DNA from: Verrucomicrobia bacterium UBA3214 | Lineage (GTDB): Bacteria; Verrucomicrobiota; Kiritimatiellia; RFP12; UBA1067 | Direction of reading: 5' to 3' | NCBI GenBank assembly: GCA_002363575.1 | Contig: DEWI01000128.1 | Span: forward strand, 5,040 to 18,329 | Length of the DNA: 13,290 nt | Shown here: piece by piece, positions 1-6,081 of the stretch | How positions within the stretch are numbered: the first letter of the stretch is position 1 | How the letters are laid out: each line of letters opens with the position of its first letter | Program-made: the position numbers and the translations under genes | The notes under the pieces: generated by a model | Told to the model about the DNA's origin: nothing | Databases searched by the model: none | What the model saw: the letters and a program-made list of their open reading frames with translations, nothing else

Positions 1-5
1 GCAAA

Positions 6-35
6 TTGGATATTGGCTGTTGGCTGTTGGATATT
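6..35. repeat. Heptanucleotide tandem repeat, unit TTGGNTR
   Basis: Four 7-bp units of the form TTGGNTR follow one another without gaps from base 6, ending in ATA, CTG, CTG and ATA in that order, followed by a terminal TT. The five bases before the array fit the unit poorly, so it probably begins near base 6, although the window edge prevents certainty. The array is AT-richer than the surrounding coding DNA and lies 40 bp upstream of the first start codon. The repetition is direct; its function is unknown. Confidence 0.75.
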
Positions 36-74
36 TTCACATTTCCACATTAAACAAATTCGTTCACAATTGAC

Positions 75-1913
75 ATGAAGAAGAATTGCATGCTGATCGC
101 CTTGGCGATGCCGGTCGCGTGCGCGTTCGCTCGAATGCAGGAGAACGCGCCTGGCCTTTCTTCCGCATGGCTGTATCCACAGATGGACATGGAGCTTTTC
201 CGCGTCCATCAGATGCGGGACGATGTCAGACGCGCGGGTCTCTACGCATATCATCCGGGCGTATTGCCGCCGTTGCGCGACAGGGCGGAGTTCCGCCACT
301 TGTGCGCCGAAGACGACCCGCTGCCGGAGGCGTTCCGCAGGATTTCCGAAACGCATTACGATGCCGCCGAGGGACGTCGTTACGTGACGGTCGACGGCGG
401 ATTGATGGGCGGCGGGGCGATCCGTTCTGCGGAGACGAACTGGGAGGCGCGGGTCTTTGACGGTAGCTGGCGTCCGGTCGCTGCGTATCCAGACGCGCCG
501 GTGCCTCCGCACCGCGAGCGGCTGCCGGTGGACCGCTCCTTCTCCGGGCTTGTGGCGACGAACGGCTGGTACGATGCGCTCGCGGAGCAATTCGCGTACG
601 TCGAGTGTCGAGCCAATGCAGAGCCGAGGCTCTTCGTCGGCGAGTCTATCCCCGAGATGCTGGCGGAAAAGAGGGAGGACTTCGAGTATGACGCGACGAT
701 GGACGAAGTGTCGGACGGCTGCTGGCGGACGCGTCATGCGCTCGCATTCCGGTATCTGCGCTTTGGATCCGAAGTGACGAACGTCAAAGTCGTGCCTGTC
801 GGACGGCGGCGTTCCGTGAAGGGCCGGATCGTTACGGACAACGCCCGATGGCGGAAGATGGCCGAAGTCGGCGAACGGACGCTGGCGCTGTGCTCGAACG
901 ACTTCTTGGTGGACGGCATCAAGCGCGACCGCCTGCCGTGGGGAGGCGATTTGACCGTGTCTCTCATGGCGGATGCATACGTCTATGGCGACGCGGAAAT
1001 TGCGCGGCGGACTTTATCTGTCATGGACGCCTACGAAGGCGATGTCAATGGAATCGTAACGTATTCGATGTGGACGGTTGTCTCGCACGACCTCTACCAG
1101 CTTTATTTCGGGGATGCGCAGTTTCTCCGGGACCGCTGGTGGCGGATCAAGGCGCGCATCGGCGACCTTATGTCCCGCACGGACGAGACCGGTTTTGTCG
1201 TGCGCGGTCTCGATTGGGTCTTTATCGACTGGGCGAAGCCGAAGTCCAATACGGCGCTGCAGGCGATATGGTATGGATCGTTGCAGGCGGCGGCGCGACT
1301 GGCGGACCGCGTAGGCGATCCGCAGGCGGACGACTACCGCGCATTGGCCGCAAAGGTCCGCGAGAGCCTGAACAATCTTGCGTGGGACGAGGCACGCGGT
1401 CTCTACAGGGCCGACCCTACGGATGCGGCGGTTTTCGGCCGGCAGGCGAACATCTTTGCAGTGGTCTTCGGCGTGGCCGACGACCATCAGTCGGCCCTGA
1501 TTGGCGACGAGCTTGCCCAGGGTCGTCTGCCGCCTGTCGGGACGCCCTACGTCTTCGGCTGGGAATTGGTGGCGCTAGCGCGGACGGGACATGCAGACGC
1601 ATTTTTCTTGGGACTCGAGCGGATATTCGGCGGCATGCTCGACAATGGCGCGACGACGTATTGGGAAAGCTACGACCCGAACGAGATTTGTGATGGGCGA
1701 TACGCATTCTACGGACGGCCGTGGGCGAAGAGCCTTTGTCACGTCTGGAGCGCATGGCCGGCATTCATCTTCGTTTCGGAAGGTCTGGGCATCCGGCCTA
1801 CCGCCGACGGCTGGCGAACATGGTCGCATCGACCCCTGCCGGGTTGCGGGAACTTGAAAGCCGAGATTCCGACGCCGAATGGGATTCTCCGCTTGGGCGG
1901 AGCGAGTAACTGA
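75..1913 (+). CDS. Secreted GH78-like (alpha-L-rhamnosidase-type) six-hairpin glycosidase
   Basis: This 612-residue protein begins with a Sec signal peptide (basic MKK, hydrophobic core, likely cleavage after about residue 19), so it acts outside the cytoplasm. Residues 1-240 are a poorly recognisable beta-rich region. Residues 255-565 look like the (alpha/alpha)6 barrel of rhamnosidase-type enzymes, with D280-GIKR-D285-RLPWGG-D292 and GATTYWE at 525-531. A short beta C-terminus follows, including LKAEIPTPNG at 594-603. D280 and D292 match the acidic residues of the classical DCPQR-ER-GW-GD motif, but Asp285 stands where classical GH78 has Glu; this variant occurs in a recognisable GH78-like subgroup. 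No Shine-Dalgarno site precedes the ATG, which was chosen because it supplies the signal peptide. It is the first gene of an operon, 19 bp before the next. The exact substrate is uncertain; L-rhamnosides are the best guess. Confidence 0.8.
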   Translation: MKKNCMLIALAMPVACAFARMQENAPGLSSAWLYPQMDMELFRVHQMRDDVRRAGLYAYHPGVLPPLRDRAEFRHLCAEDDPLPEAFRRISETHYDAAEGRRYVTVDGGLMGGGAIRSAETNWEARVFDGSWRPVAAYPDAPVPPHRERLPVDRSFSGLVATNGWYDALAEQFAYVECRANAEPRLFVGESIPEMLAEKREDFEYDATMDEVSDGCWRTRHALAFRYLRFGSEVTNVKVVPVGRRRSVKGRIVTDNARWRKMAEVGERTLALCSNDFLVDGIKRDRLPWGGDLTVSLMADAYVYGDAEIARRTLSVMDAYEGDVNGIVTYSMWTVVSHDLYQLYFGDAQFLRDRWWRIKARIGDLMSRTDETGFVVRGLDWVFIDWAKPKSNTALQAIWYGSLQAAARLADRVGDPQADDYRALAAKVRESLNNLAWDEARGLYRADPTDAAVFGRQANIFAVVFGVADDHQSALIGDELAQGRLPPVGTPYVFGWELVALARTGHADAFFLGLERIFGGMLDNGATTYWESYDPNEICDGRYAFYGRPWAKSLCHVWSAWPAFIFVSEGLGIRPTADGWRTWSHRPLPGCGNLKAEIPTPNGILRLGGASN

Positions 1914-1932
1914 AGAAGGGGGTGCATCGTAA

Positions 1933-4203
1933 ATGAGAACTATATGTGAAGCAACTCTATCAGCAATGCTTTTGACGGTTTTCTGCGGCGGAGCTTTTGG
2001 CTTGGAGCATTGTCATCCGGGCGGCGAACTGCCGGAAAGGGGGCAGGGCGGGGAATTGACGGTGTCGCCTGGCGGGATGTCTCCGAGGGAAGCGCTTCTC
2101 GCAATCCGCGAGGCGAAGGCGAAAGGGAATGCCGGCGCATGGACAGTGCGCGTCCGGCGCGGCGTCTATTTTCTCGCAGAGCCGCTCGTGTTCACGCCTG
2201 CAGATTCCGGGAGTCCCGACGCGCCCGTCAGGTGGATTGGCGAGAACGGCAAGGCTGTCTTCGCCGGAGGCGAGAAGCTGCGCGGGTGGAAGGAAGACGG
2301 CGACGGCGTGTGGTCTGCGCCGATCCCTAAGGGCATGGACGGTAAGCCAGTATGGTTCGAGCAGCTTTGGGTGAACGGACGCCGTGCGGAGCGTGCCCGT
2401 GCGCCGAACGTCGTGCCGGACGATCCGGCGCACGGCTGCATGAAACTGAGTTTGTCCGAAGAACGAGTCGTGACGAATGCGGTTGACGGAACGGTTTCCT
2501 ACGTACAGCGCATCGCTTCGACAAACGCGGCGATGTCCAAGGTCGTGGCGACGGCGGCGGAAGATCTGCCGTACGTTTCGCTCTGCGCCGTCCACAAATG
2601 GAATGCGGCGCGTCAGGGGATCCTTCGTGTCGATCCCGAAACGATGTCCGTCGAGACAAGCCGCAGGGAGAGCGTCGGCGGCAATCGCGCGTGGACGGCC
2701 AAAGAGACGATTGTCTGGTTTGAAAATGTGCGCGGCGCATTCGACGCGCCGGGGGAATGGTTCTATGACGCCAAGGCCGGGCGTGTCCTCTACCGTCCGC
2801 TTCCGGGCGAGACGATCGGTTCCTTGTCGGCGATCGCGCCGACGGCGTCCGGCGGCGTGCTTGTCGTTCTGCGTGGCGATTGCGACGGCGATCCGGTGCA
2901 TGACATCGAATTCAAGAACCTGTCGTTTGCGTTCACGGACTACGCCGAGAAACCAGGGGCGAAGAATGCCGTTTCCGCAGAAAAGGTCCCCGTGCAGTTC
3001 TACACGCGACAGACGTTGCCTGAGACCGTCGGATGCATTACGGCCACCGGTGCGCGGCGCATCGTCTGGGAGGGATGCAGATTTCAGCATCTCGGTGCGT
3101 TCGCTTTGCGCCTGATTGACGGTTGCATTTCCAACACCGTCAAGAACTGCACATTCGCGGATATTGGCGCGGGAGGTGTCAAGATGGGATCTGAAAATCC
3201 GCATGTCGCGCCGGGTGAGACGCTTTCACGTCGCGAAATCACAACGCTCGCGCCGCGCTCGGTCGCATTCAACACGGTTGAAAACTGTCTCTTCAAAGGA
3301 ATCGGCTGCTATGTCCCGGTTGGCATCGCCGTGACGCTCACGCATGCCAGCGACTGCCGCATCGTCCATTGCGACATGACGGATTGCGCTTACTCGGCCA
3401 TTTCCGCCGGGCTGGCGTGGGGCTACGGCGGAAGCGTCGCGCAGCGCAACGAAATCGCATACAATCGCATCTGGAACATCGGCAAGGGATTGATGAGCGA
3501 CATGGGCGGGGTCTATACCCTCGGCACAAGTTTCGGGACGACAATCCACGATAACGTCATCCACGACGTGAGAAGCTATTCCTACGGCGGCTGGGGAATC
3601 TACTTCGACGAAGGCTCCGAGGGAATCGTCGCTGAGCGCAACCTTTGCTGGAACACGACCGACGGCGGCTTCATGCAGCACTTCGGGCGCGGATGCGTAG
3701 TCAGGAACAATATCTTCGCATGGAACAGGACTGGCGACGCCGTCCGTTCGCTCTACGTCGTGCGCAACAAAGAGGGAATCGAGCCGTCGCTCGACTTTAA
3801 AAACAACATCGTTCTCGTATCCTCGTGCAATCTCGCGAACGACCAGGCCAGAAAGGTGGAAGGCGAATGGAATGGCAATCTCTGGTGGGACACGCGCGGC
3901 GAAGATGCCGCGAAAATCGGCGGCGGTTCCTGGAAGGAATGGCAGACACTCGGCTTTGAGAAAGGCGGAGCGTTCGCCAATCCGCAGTTCCGGGATGCCG
4001 GAAGCTTCGATTTCCGGCTCAGACCGGATTCCCCCGCCTTCGCGCTTGGCTTTAAGACGTGGGATTACACGAACGCCGGTCGGAAGAAAACAACCCAAAA
4101 CAAAAAGAGGCTTGCCGTCATTAAGACGGGTTCGGGCAACCAAGTGACGATTCCGCTCAATTTCAATTGCGACAACGTGCTCTACTACAAAGTCGGGCGT
4201 TGA
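1933..4203 (+). CDS. Secreted right-handed parallel beta-helix glycosidase, GH141-like
   Basis: This 756-residue protein has a signal peptide (about residues 1-23). The N-terminal part has the order typical of GH141 relatives: a REALLAIREAKA helix (52-63), GVYFLAEPLVF (77-87), DSGSPDAPVRWIG (91-103), AGGEKLRGWK (111-120) and the FEQLWVNGRRAERARAPN block at 142-159. Residues about 320-700 are short repeating beta-helix rungs with N and C turn residues. Acidic blocks DMGGVYTLG (523-531) and GWGIYFDEGS (553-562) resemble conserved segments of the family and may form the catalytic cleft. The founding member BT1002 is an alpha-L-fucosidase acting on rhamnogalacturonan II; a xylanase is also known, so specificity is open. 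A GGGGG-containing ribosome site in the 19-bp gap after the GH78-like gene supports co-translation. Residues 712-756 form an unusual Lys- and Asn-rich tail. Confidence 0.78.
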   Translation: MRTICEATLSAMLLTVFCGGAFGLEHCHPGGELPERGQGGELTVSPGGMSPREALLAIREAKAKGNAGAWTVRVRRGVYFLAEPLVFTPADSGSPDAPVRWIGENGKAVFAGGEKLRGWKEDGDGVWSAPIPKGMDGKPVWFEQLWVNGRRAERARAPNVVPDDPAHGCMKLSLSEERVVTNAVDGTVSYVQRIASTNAAMSKVVATAAEDLPYVSLCAVHKWNAARQGILRVDPETMSVETSRRESVGGNRAWTAKETIVWFENVRGAFDAPGEWFYDAKAGRVLYRPLPGETIGSLSAIAPTASGGVLVVLRGDCDGDPVHDIEFKNLSFAFTDYAEKPGAKNAVSAEKVPVQFYTRQTLPETVGCITATGARRIVWEGCRFQHLGAFALRLIDGCISNTVKNCTFADIGAGGVKMGSENPHVAPGETLSRREITTLAPRSVAFNTVENCLFKGIGCYVPVGIAVTLTHASDCRIVHCDMTDCAYSAISAGLAWGYGGSVAQRNEIAYNRIWNIGKGLMSDMGGVYTLGTSFGTTIHDNVIHDVRSYSYGGWGIYFDEGSEGIVAERNLCWNTTDGGFMQHFGRGCVVRNNIFAWNRTGDAVRSLYVVRNKEGIEPSLDFKNNIVLVSSCNLANDQARKVEGEWNGNLWWDTRGEDAAKIGGGSWKEWQTLGFEKGGAFANPQFRDAGSFDFRLRPDSPAFALGFKTWDYTNAGRKKTTQNKKRLAVIKTGSGNQVTIPLNFNCDNVLYYKVGR

Positions 4204-4271
4204 CAACTAGTCGTGCGCTAATTTCATTTTGCGCCCCTGCGGGTTCTATTCTTTTCCAAGTTTTTCCAGTT

Positions 4272-4298
4272 GCCCCCTAGAAGGGCGGGCGGTTTTTT
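4272..4298 (+). terminator. Weak candidate terminator after the glycosidase operon
   Basis: A short GCCC arm (4272-4275) can pair with GGGC at 4283-4286 or 4287-4290, and six T residues follow at 4293-4298. The stem is only about 4 bp, so this would be a weak terminator. It is offered because the upstream operon has no better candidate. The T tract runs straight into the next promoter's extended -10 element. Confidence 0.3.
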
Positions 4299-4306
4299 GC
4301 TATGAT
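4298..4306 (+). promoter_or_regulatory. Extended -10 promoter of the chaperone gene
   Basis: TGCTATGAT matches the extended -10 form (TG, one base, then a TATAAT-like hexamer at 4301-4306). No convincing -35 hexamer lies 16-19 bp upstream, which an extended -10 can tolerate. Transcription would start near 4313 and leave a leader of about 90 nt. The outer bases CGGGC (4286-4290) and GCCCG (4309-4313) flank it as an imperfect inverted repeat. Confidence 0.5.
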
Positions 4307-4331
4307 ATGCCCGGTGGGGCGCCAGTGTCGT

Positions 4332-4366
4332 TTGGCGATGCCGTGGAATCGATGGAGCCACGCCAA
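4332..4366 (+). other. Possible leader hairpin upstream of the chaperone gene
   Basis: In the presumed leader, TTGG (4332-4335) can pair with CCAA (4363-4366), and CGTGG (4342-4346) with CCACG (4358-4362). This leaves a 6-nt bulge on the 5' side and an 11-nt loop. The hairpin ends about 20 nt before the Shine-Dalgarno site. I see no known riboswitch or leader family, and a role is speculative. Confidence 0.3.
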
Positions 4367-4401
4367 GACAAGCCGTGCGCGATAGTCAGGAGAAAGCGAA
4401 A

Positions 4402-4875
4402 ATGTATGCAAATGAATTGATGACGTGCCTTGCCGAGCGTGCAGGCATCGAGCTGGAACTAGACGGAAATGCCGCTTGTCATCTGGAGTGCGACGGGCTC
4501 TTTGTCTCTATCGATCATTTCCAGGAGCTGGATTGCTTCACGTTCACTGCCGATCTGGGCGAGCCGCCGCCGGAAAGGCTCGACGCGCTCTACGCCGCCA
4601 TGCTGGAAGGCAACCATCTTTTCGCGGGCACGGCCGGCGCCACGCTGGCGCGCGATTCCCAGACGGGGCATTGTACGCTTTGCCGCATGCTTCCCATTGC
4701 GCAACTCGACGGCGAAATGTTCGTCAAAGCTTTCGAGCAATTCTTGAACACCGCGGAGACGTGGGCGCGCATCATCGCGGACTTCCGCTCTGCGGCGCAG
4801 ATTCCCGCCGGCGATGATGCCGGGCGGATAGCGCATGGTGCGGGTTTCCAGGACACGAGCTTCATGCAGGTCTGA
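4402..4875 (+). CDS. CesT/Tir-type type III secretion chaperone-like protein
   Basis: This 157-residue acidic cytoplasmic protein has no signal peptide and has the length and layout of class I type III secretion chaperones. It has an N-terminal helix (MYANELMTCLAERAG, 1-15), a strand with hydrophobic alternation (LFVSIDHF, 33-40), a helix at 58-70 (ERLDALYAAMLEG), the family-typical NHLFAGTAGATLARD block at 71-85, a strand near 90-98, and a C-terminal helix LDGEMFVKAFEQFLNTAETWARII at 102-125. Such chaperones dimerise and bind the N-terminal region of effectors or other substrates. The ATG at 4402 was chosen because AGGAG lies 9 bp upstream; an in-frame GTG at 4375 has no comparable site. No effector, secretion apparatus or other chaperone gene adjoins it, and it has its own promoter and terminator. 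Family assignment is good; the partner is unknown. Confidence 0.8.
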   Translation: MYANELMTCLAERAGIELELDGNAACHLECDGLFVSIDHFQELDCFTFTADLGEPPPERLDALYAAMLEGNHLFAGTAGATLARDSQTGHCTLCRMLPIAQLDGEMFVKAFEQFLNTAETWARIIADFRSAAQIPAGDDAGRIAHGAGFQDTSFMQV

Positions 4876-4895
4876 AAAAGCCTGCGAAGGCTGCC

Positions 4896-4940
4896 GGCAA
4901 GGCGCGGGGCATCAAAATGCCGCCGCGCTTTGCCTTTTTT
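4896..4940 (+). terminator. Strong intrinsic terminator of the chaperone gene
   Basis: GGCAAGGCGCGG (4896-4907) pairs with CCGCGCTTTGCC (4923-4934) through one G-U wobble. An inner GGCAT/ATGCC stem around a CAAA loop continues it, with one bulged G. Six T residues follow the stem. It starts 20 bp after the chaperone stop codon. Confidence 0.9.
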
Positions 4941-4950
4941 CGCCCCGGGC

Positions 4951-5000
4951 AAAAAAATCCAACTTCGCCATTGACAAGGCAAAGTTAAATATGGTAAACT
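4951..5000 (+). promoter_or_regulatory. Strong sigma70-type promoter of the beta-barrel gene
   Basis: A consensus -35 TTGACA (4971-4976) is separated by 18 bp from -10 TAAACT (4995-5000), which also carries an upstream TG (4992-4993) as an extended -10. Seven A residues at 4951-4957 fall about 50 bp before the predicted start near 5007, where UP elements lie. This is the best promoter in the window and predicts high expression. Confidence 0.85.
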
Positions 5001-5005
5001 TTGCC
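4978..5005. promoter_or_regulatory. Perfect inverted repeat over the promoter, candidate operator
   Basis: GGCAAAGTT (4978-4986) and AACTTTGCC (4997-5005) form perfect 9-bp arms around a 10-bp AT-rich spacer, 28 bp in all. The repeat starts 2 bp after the -35 element and covers the -10 element, so a dimeric protein bound here would compete with RNA polymerase. Because it lies mostly upstream of the predicted transcription start, it is more likely a DNA site than an RNA hairpin. The regulator is not encoded in the window. Confidence 0.6.
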
Positions 5006-5064
5006 CCGGCTAAGCCAAAGAAGGCGAAGCCAGAACGGAAAAAGGAAAAACCAAAGGAGCAGAG

Positions 5065-5964
5065 ATGGCAAAAGCAGCAATGAAAATTTCCGCAACGGTG
5101 TTTTCGGCAATCATGGCCGGCGCGTCGTACGGAGCCGATGGCGAAGGGCTTGCCTATACGCCAGGCGAAGGGATATCGTTCGGCGAGCAGGCGATTCTCA
5201 GCGGCGAGGCCGGAGTGGCGATCGATTCGCGCTACATGACATACGGCGTCACCGACGGCAAGGATCCGATCGTGACGCCCAGCGCGAAATTGACGGCCGC
5301 CGACTGGGTGTACTTCGGGGTCGAGGCGATTTTCGACACGGCGAAGGGCAACGGCAAGCGCGGCGGCTACGGCAATCGCGCCGGCAAGTACACGACGCTG
5401 GACGCGATCGGCGGCATCGCGCACGATTTCGAGCTTTGCGAAGCGCTTGGCGCGCTTTCCGTGGATTTCAACTACATCTACGAATACATACCGCGCCACG
5501 ACGGCAGCATGGACGATACGCAGTATCTCAATCTCGAACTGGCCTTGAGCGATCTTTTGATCGAGCCTACGGTCGCGATCGAGCGCGACATCATGGCCGA
5601 CGACGGCACGTACGTCAATGTGAATATCGGCCACACGTTTTCTCTTGTCGATGGCGAGACGGAGGAAGACGATCCCGTGCTCACGCTCAAGCCGTCGATC
5701 GGGCAGGGCTTCGGCAACACGCGCCGCACGCGCGGCTACGGGCTTGCGAATGATCATGGCGGCGCAATGGACACGACGCTTATGTGCGAGCTTGAATGGG
5801 CGGTCAACGACTGGCTCAGCGTCGGCGCATATGTCGCATACGCCGACTATTGGTTCGATCGCCGCCTCCGCGACGGCGCGCGCGATTACAACGCCGAATG
5901 GGGCGGCAGCGAAGACCGCTCGTGGAACGTGTTCGGCGGTCTCGGCTTTACCGCGACATTCTGA
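5065..5964 (+). CDS. Outer-membrane-type beta-barrel protein, family not recognised
   Basis: This 299-residue protein starts with a Sec signal peptide (core SATVFSAIMAGASYG, cleavage near residue 23-24). The rest is made of alternating aromatic and hydrophobic strands with polar turns, for example AIDSRYMTYGV (52-62), DWVYFGVEAIFD (80-91), LSVDFNYIYEYI (131-142) and WLSVGAYVAYADYWF (250-264). It ends in GLGFTATF, with the terminal Phe expected of proteins inserted by the BAM machinery. Cysteines are few and there are no transmembrane helices. It is probably a small porin-like or structural barrel; I cannot assign a substrate. AAAGGAG lies 5 bp before the ATG. The gene stands alone between two terminators and behind the window's strongest promoter, so it is probably abundant and separately regulated. 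Confidence 0.75.
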   Translation: MAKAAMKISATVFSAIMAGASYGADGEGLAYTPGEGISFGEQAILSGEAGVAIDSRYMTYGVTDGKDPIVTPSAKLTAADWVYFGVEAIFDTAKGNGKRGGYGNRAGKYTTLDAIGGIAHDFELCEALGALSVDFNYIYEYIPRHDGSMDDTQYLNLELALSDLLIEPTVAIERDIMADDGTYVNVNIGHTFSLVDGETEEDDPVLTLKPSIGQGFGNTRRTRGYGLANDHGGAMDTTLMCELEWAVNDWLSVGAYVAYADYWFDRRLRDGARDYNAEWGGSEDRSWNVFGGLGFTATF

Positions 5965-5981
5965 TGCGCGGCATGAAGATG

Positions 5982-6023
5982 GATGCAGCTTCCGCCTTTC
6001 TCGGGGGCTGCATCTTTTTTTTT
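5982..6023 (+). terminator. Intrinsic terminator of the beta-barrel gene
   Basis: GATGCAGC (5982-5989) pairs perfectly with GCTGCATC (6007-6014), and an inner CCG/CGG pairing can extend the stem. Nine T residues follow at 6015-6023. It lies 17 bp after the stop codon. Confidence 0.9.
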
Positions 6024-6045
6024 GCGCCCGTATTTCCGCCTGCCC

Positions 6046-6075
6046 TTGCGGTCTCCGGGGCGGTTGTGATATAAT
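6046..6075 (+). promoter_or_regulatory. Promoter giving a probable leaderless GH78 mRNA
   Basis: TGATATAAT (6067-6075) is an extended -10 with a perfect TATAAT hexamer. TTGCGG (6046-6051) lies 18 bp upstream as a partial -35. Only 6 bp separate the -10 hexamer from the ATG at 6082, so the predicted transcription start coincides with the start codon. No Shine-Dalgarno sequence is present, in agreement with a leaderless message. Confidence 0.75.
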
Positions 6076-6081
6076 AGCGCC

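Noticed and set aside
1960..3204. 414-codon open frame on the minus strand inside the beta-helix gene
   Set aside because: It mirrors a well-supported secreted protein on the plus strand. Its translation is Arg/His-rich with no domain and no ribosome site, as GC-rich antisense frames often are.
4375..4401. GTG start for the chaperone gene
   Set aside because: It has no Shine-Dalgarno site, whereas AGGAG sits 9 bp before the ATG at 4402.
4935..4957. Near-palindrome of T6, CGCCCCGGGC and A7
   Set aside because: It arises from the terminator T tract followed by an A tract. As RNA it has almost no loop and it lacks a T tail in either orientation, so I did not call it a separate terminator.
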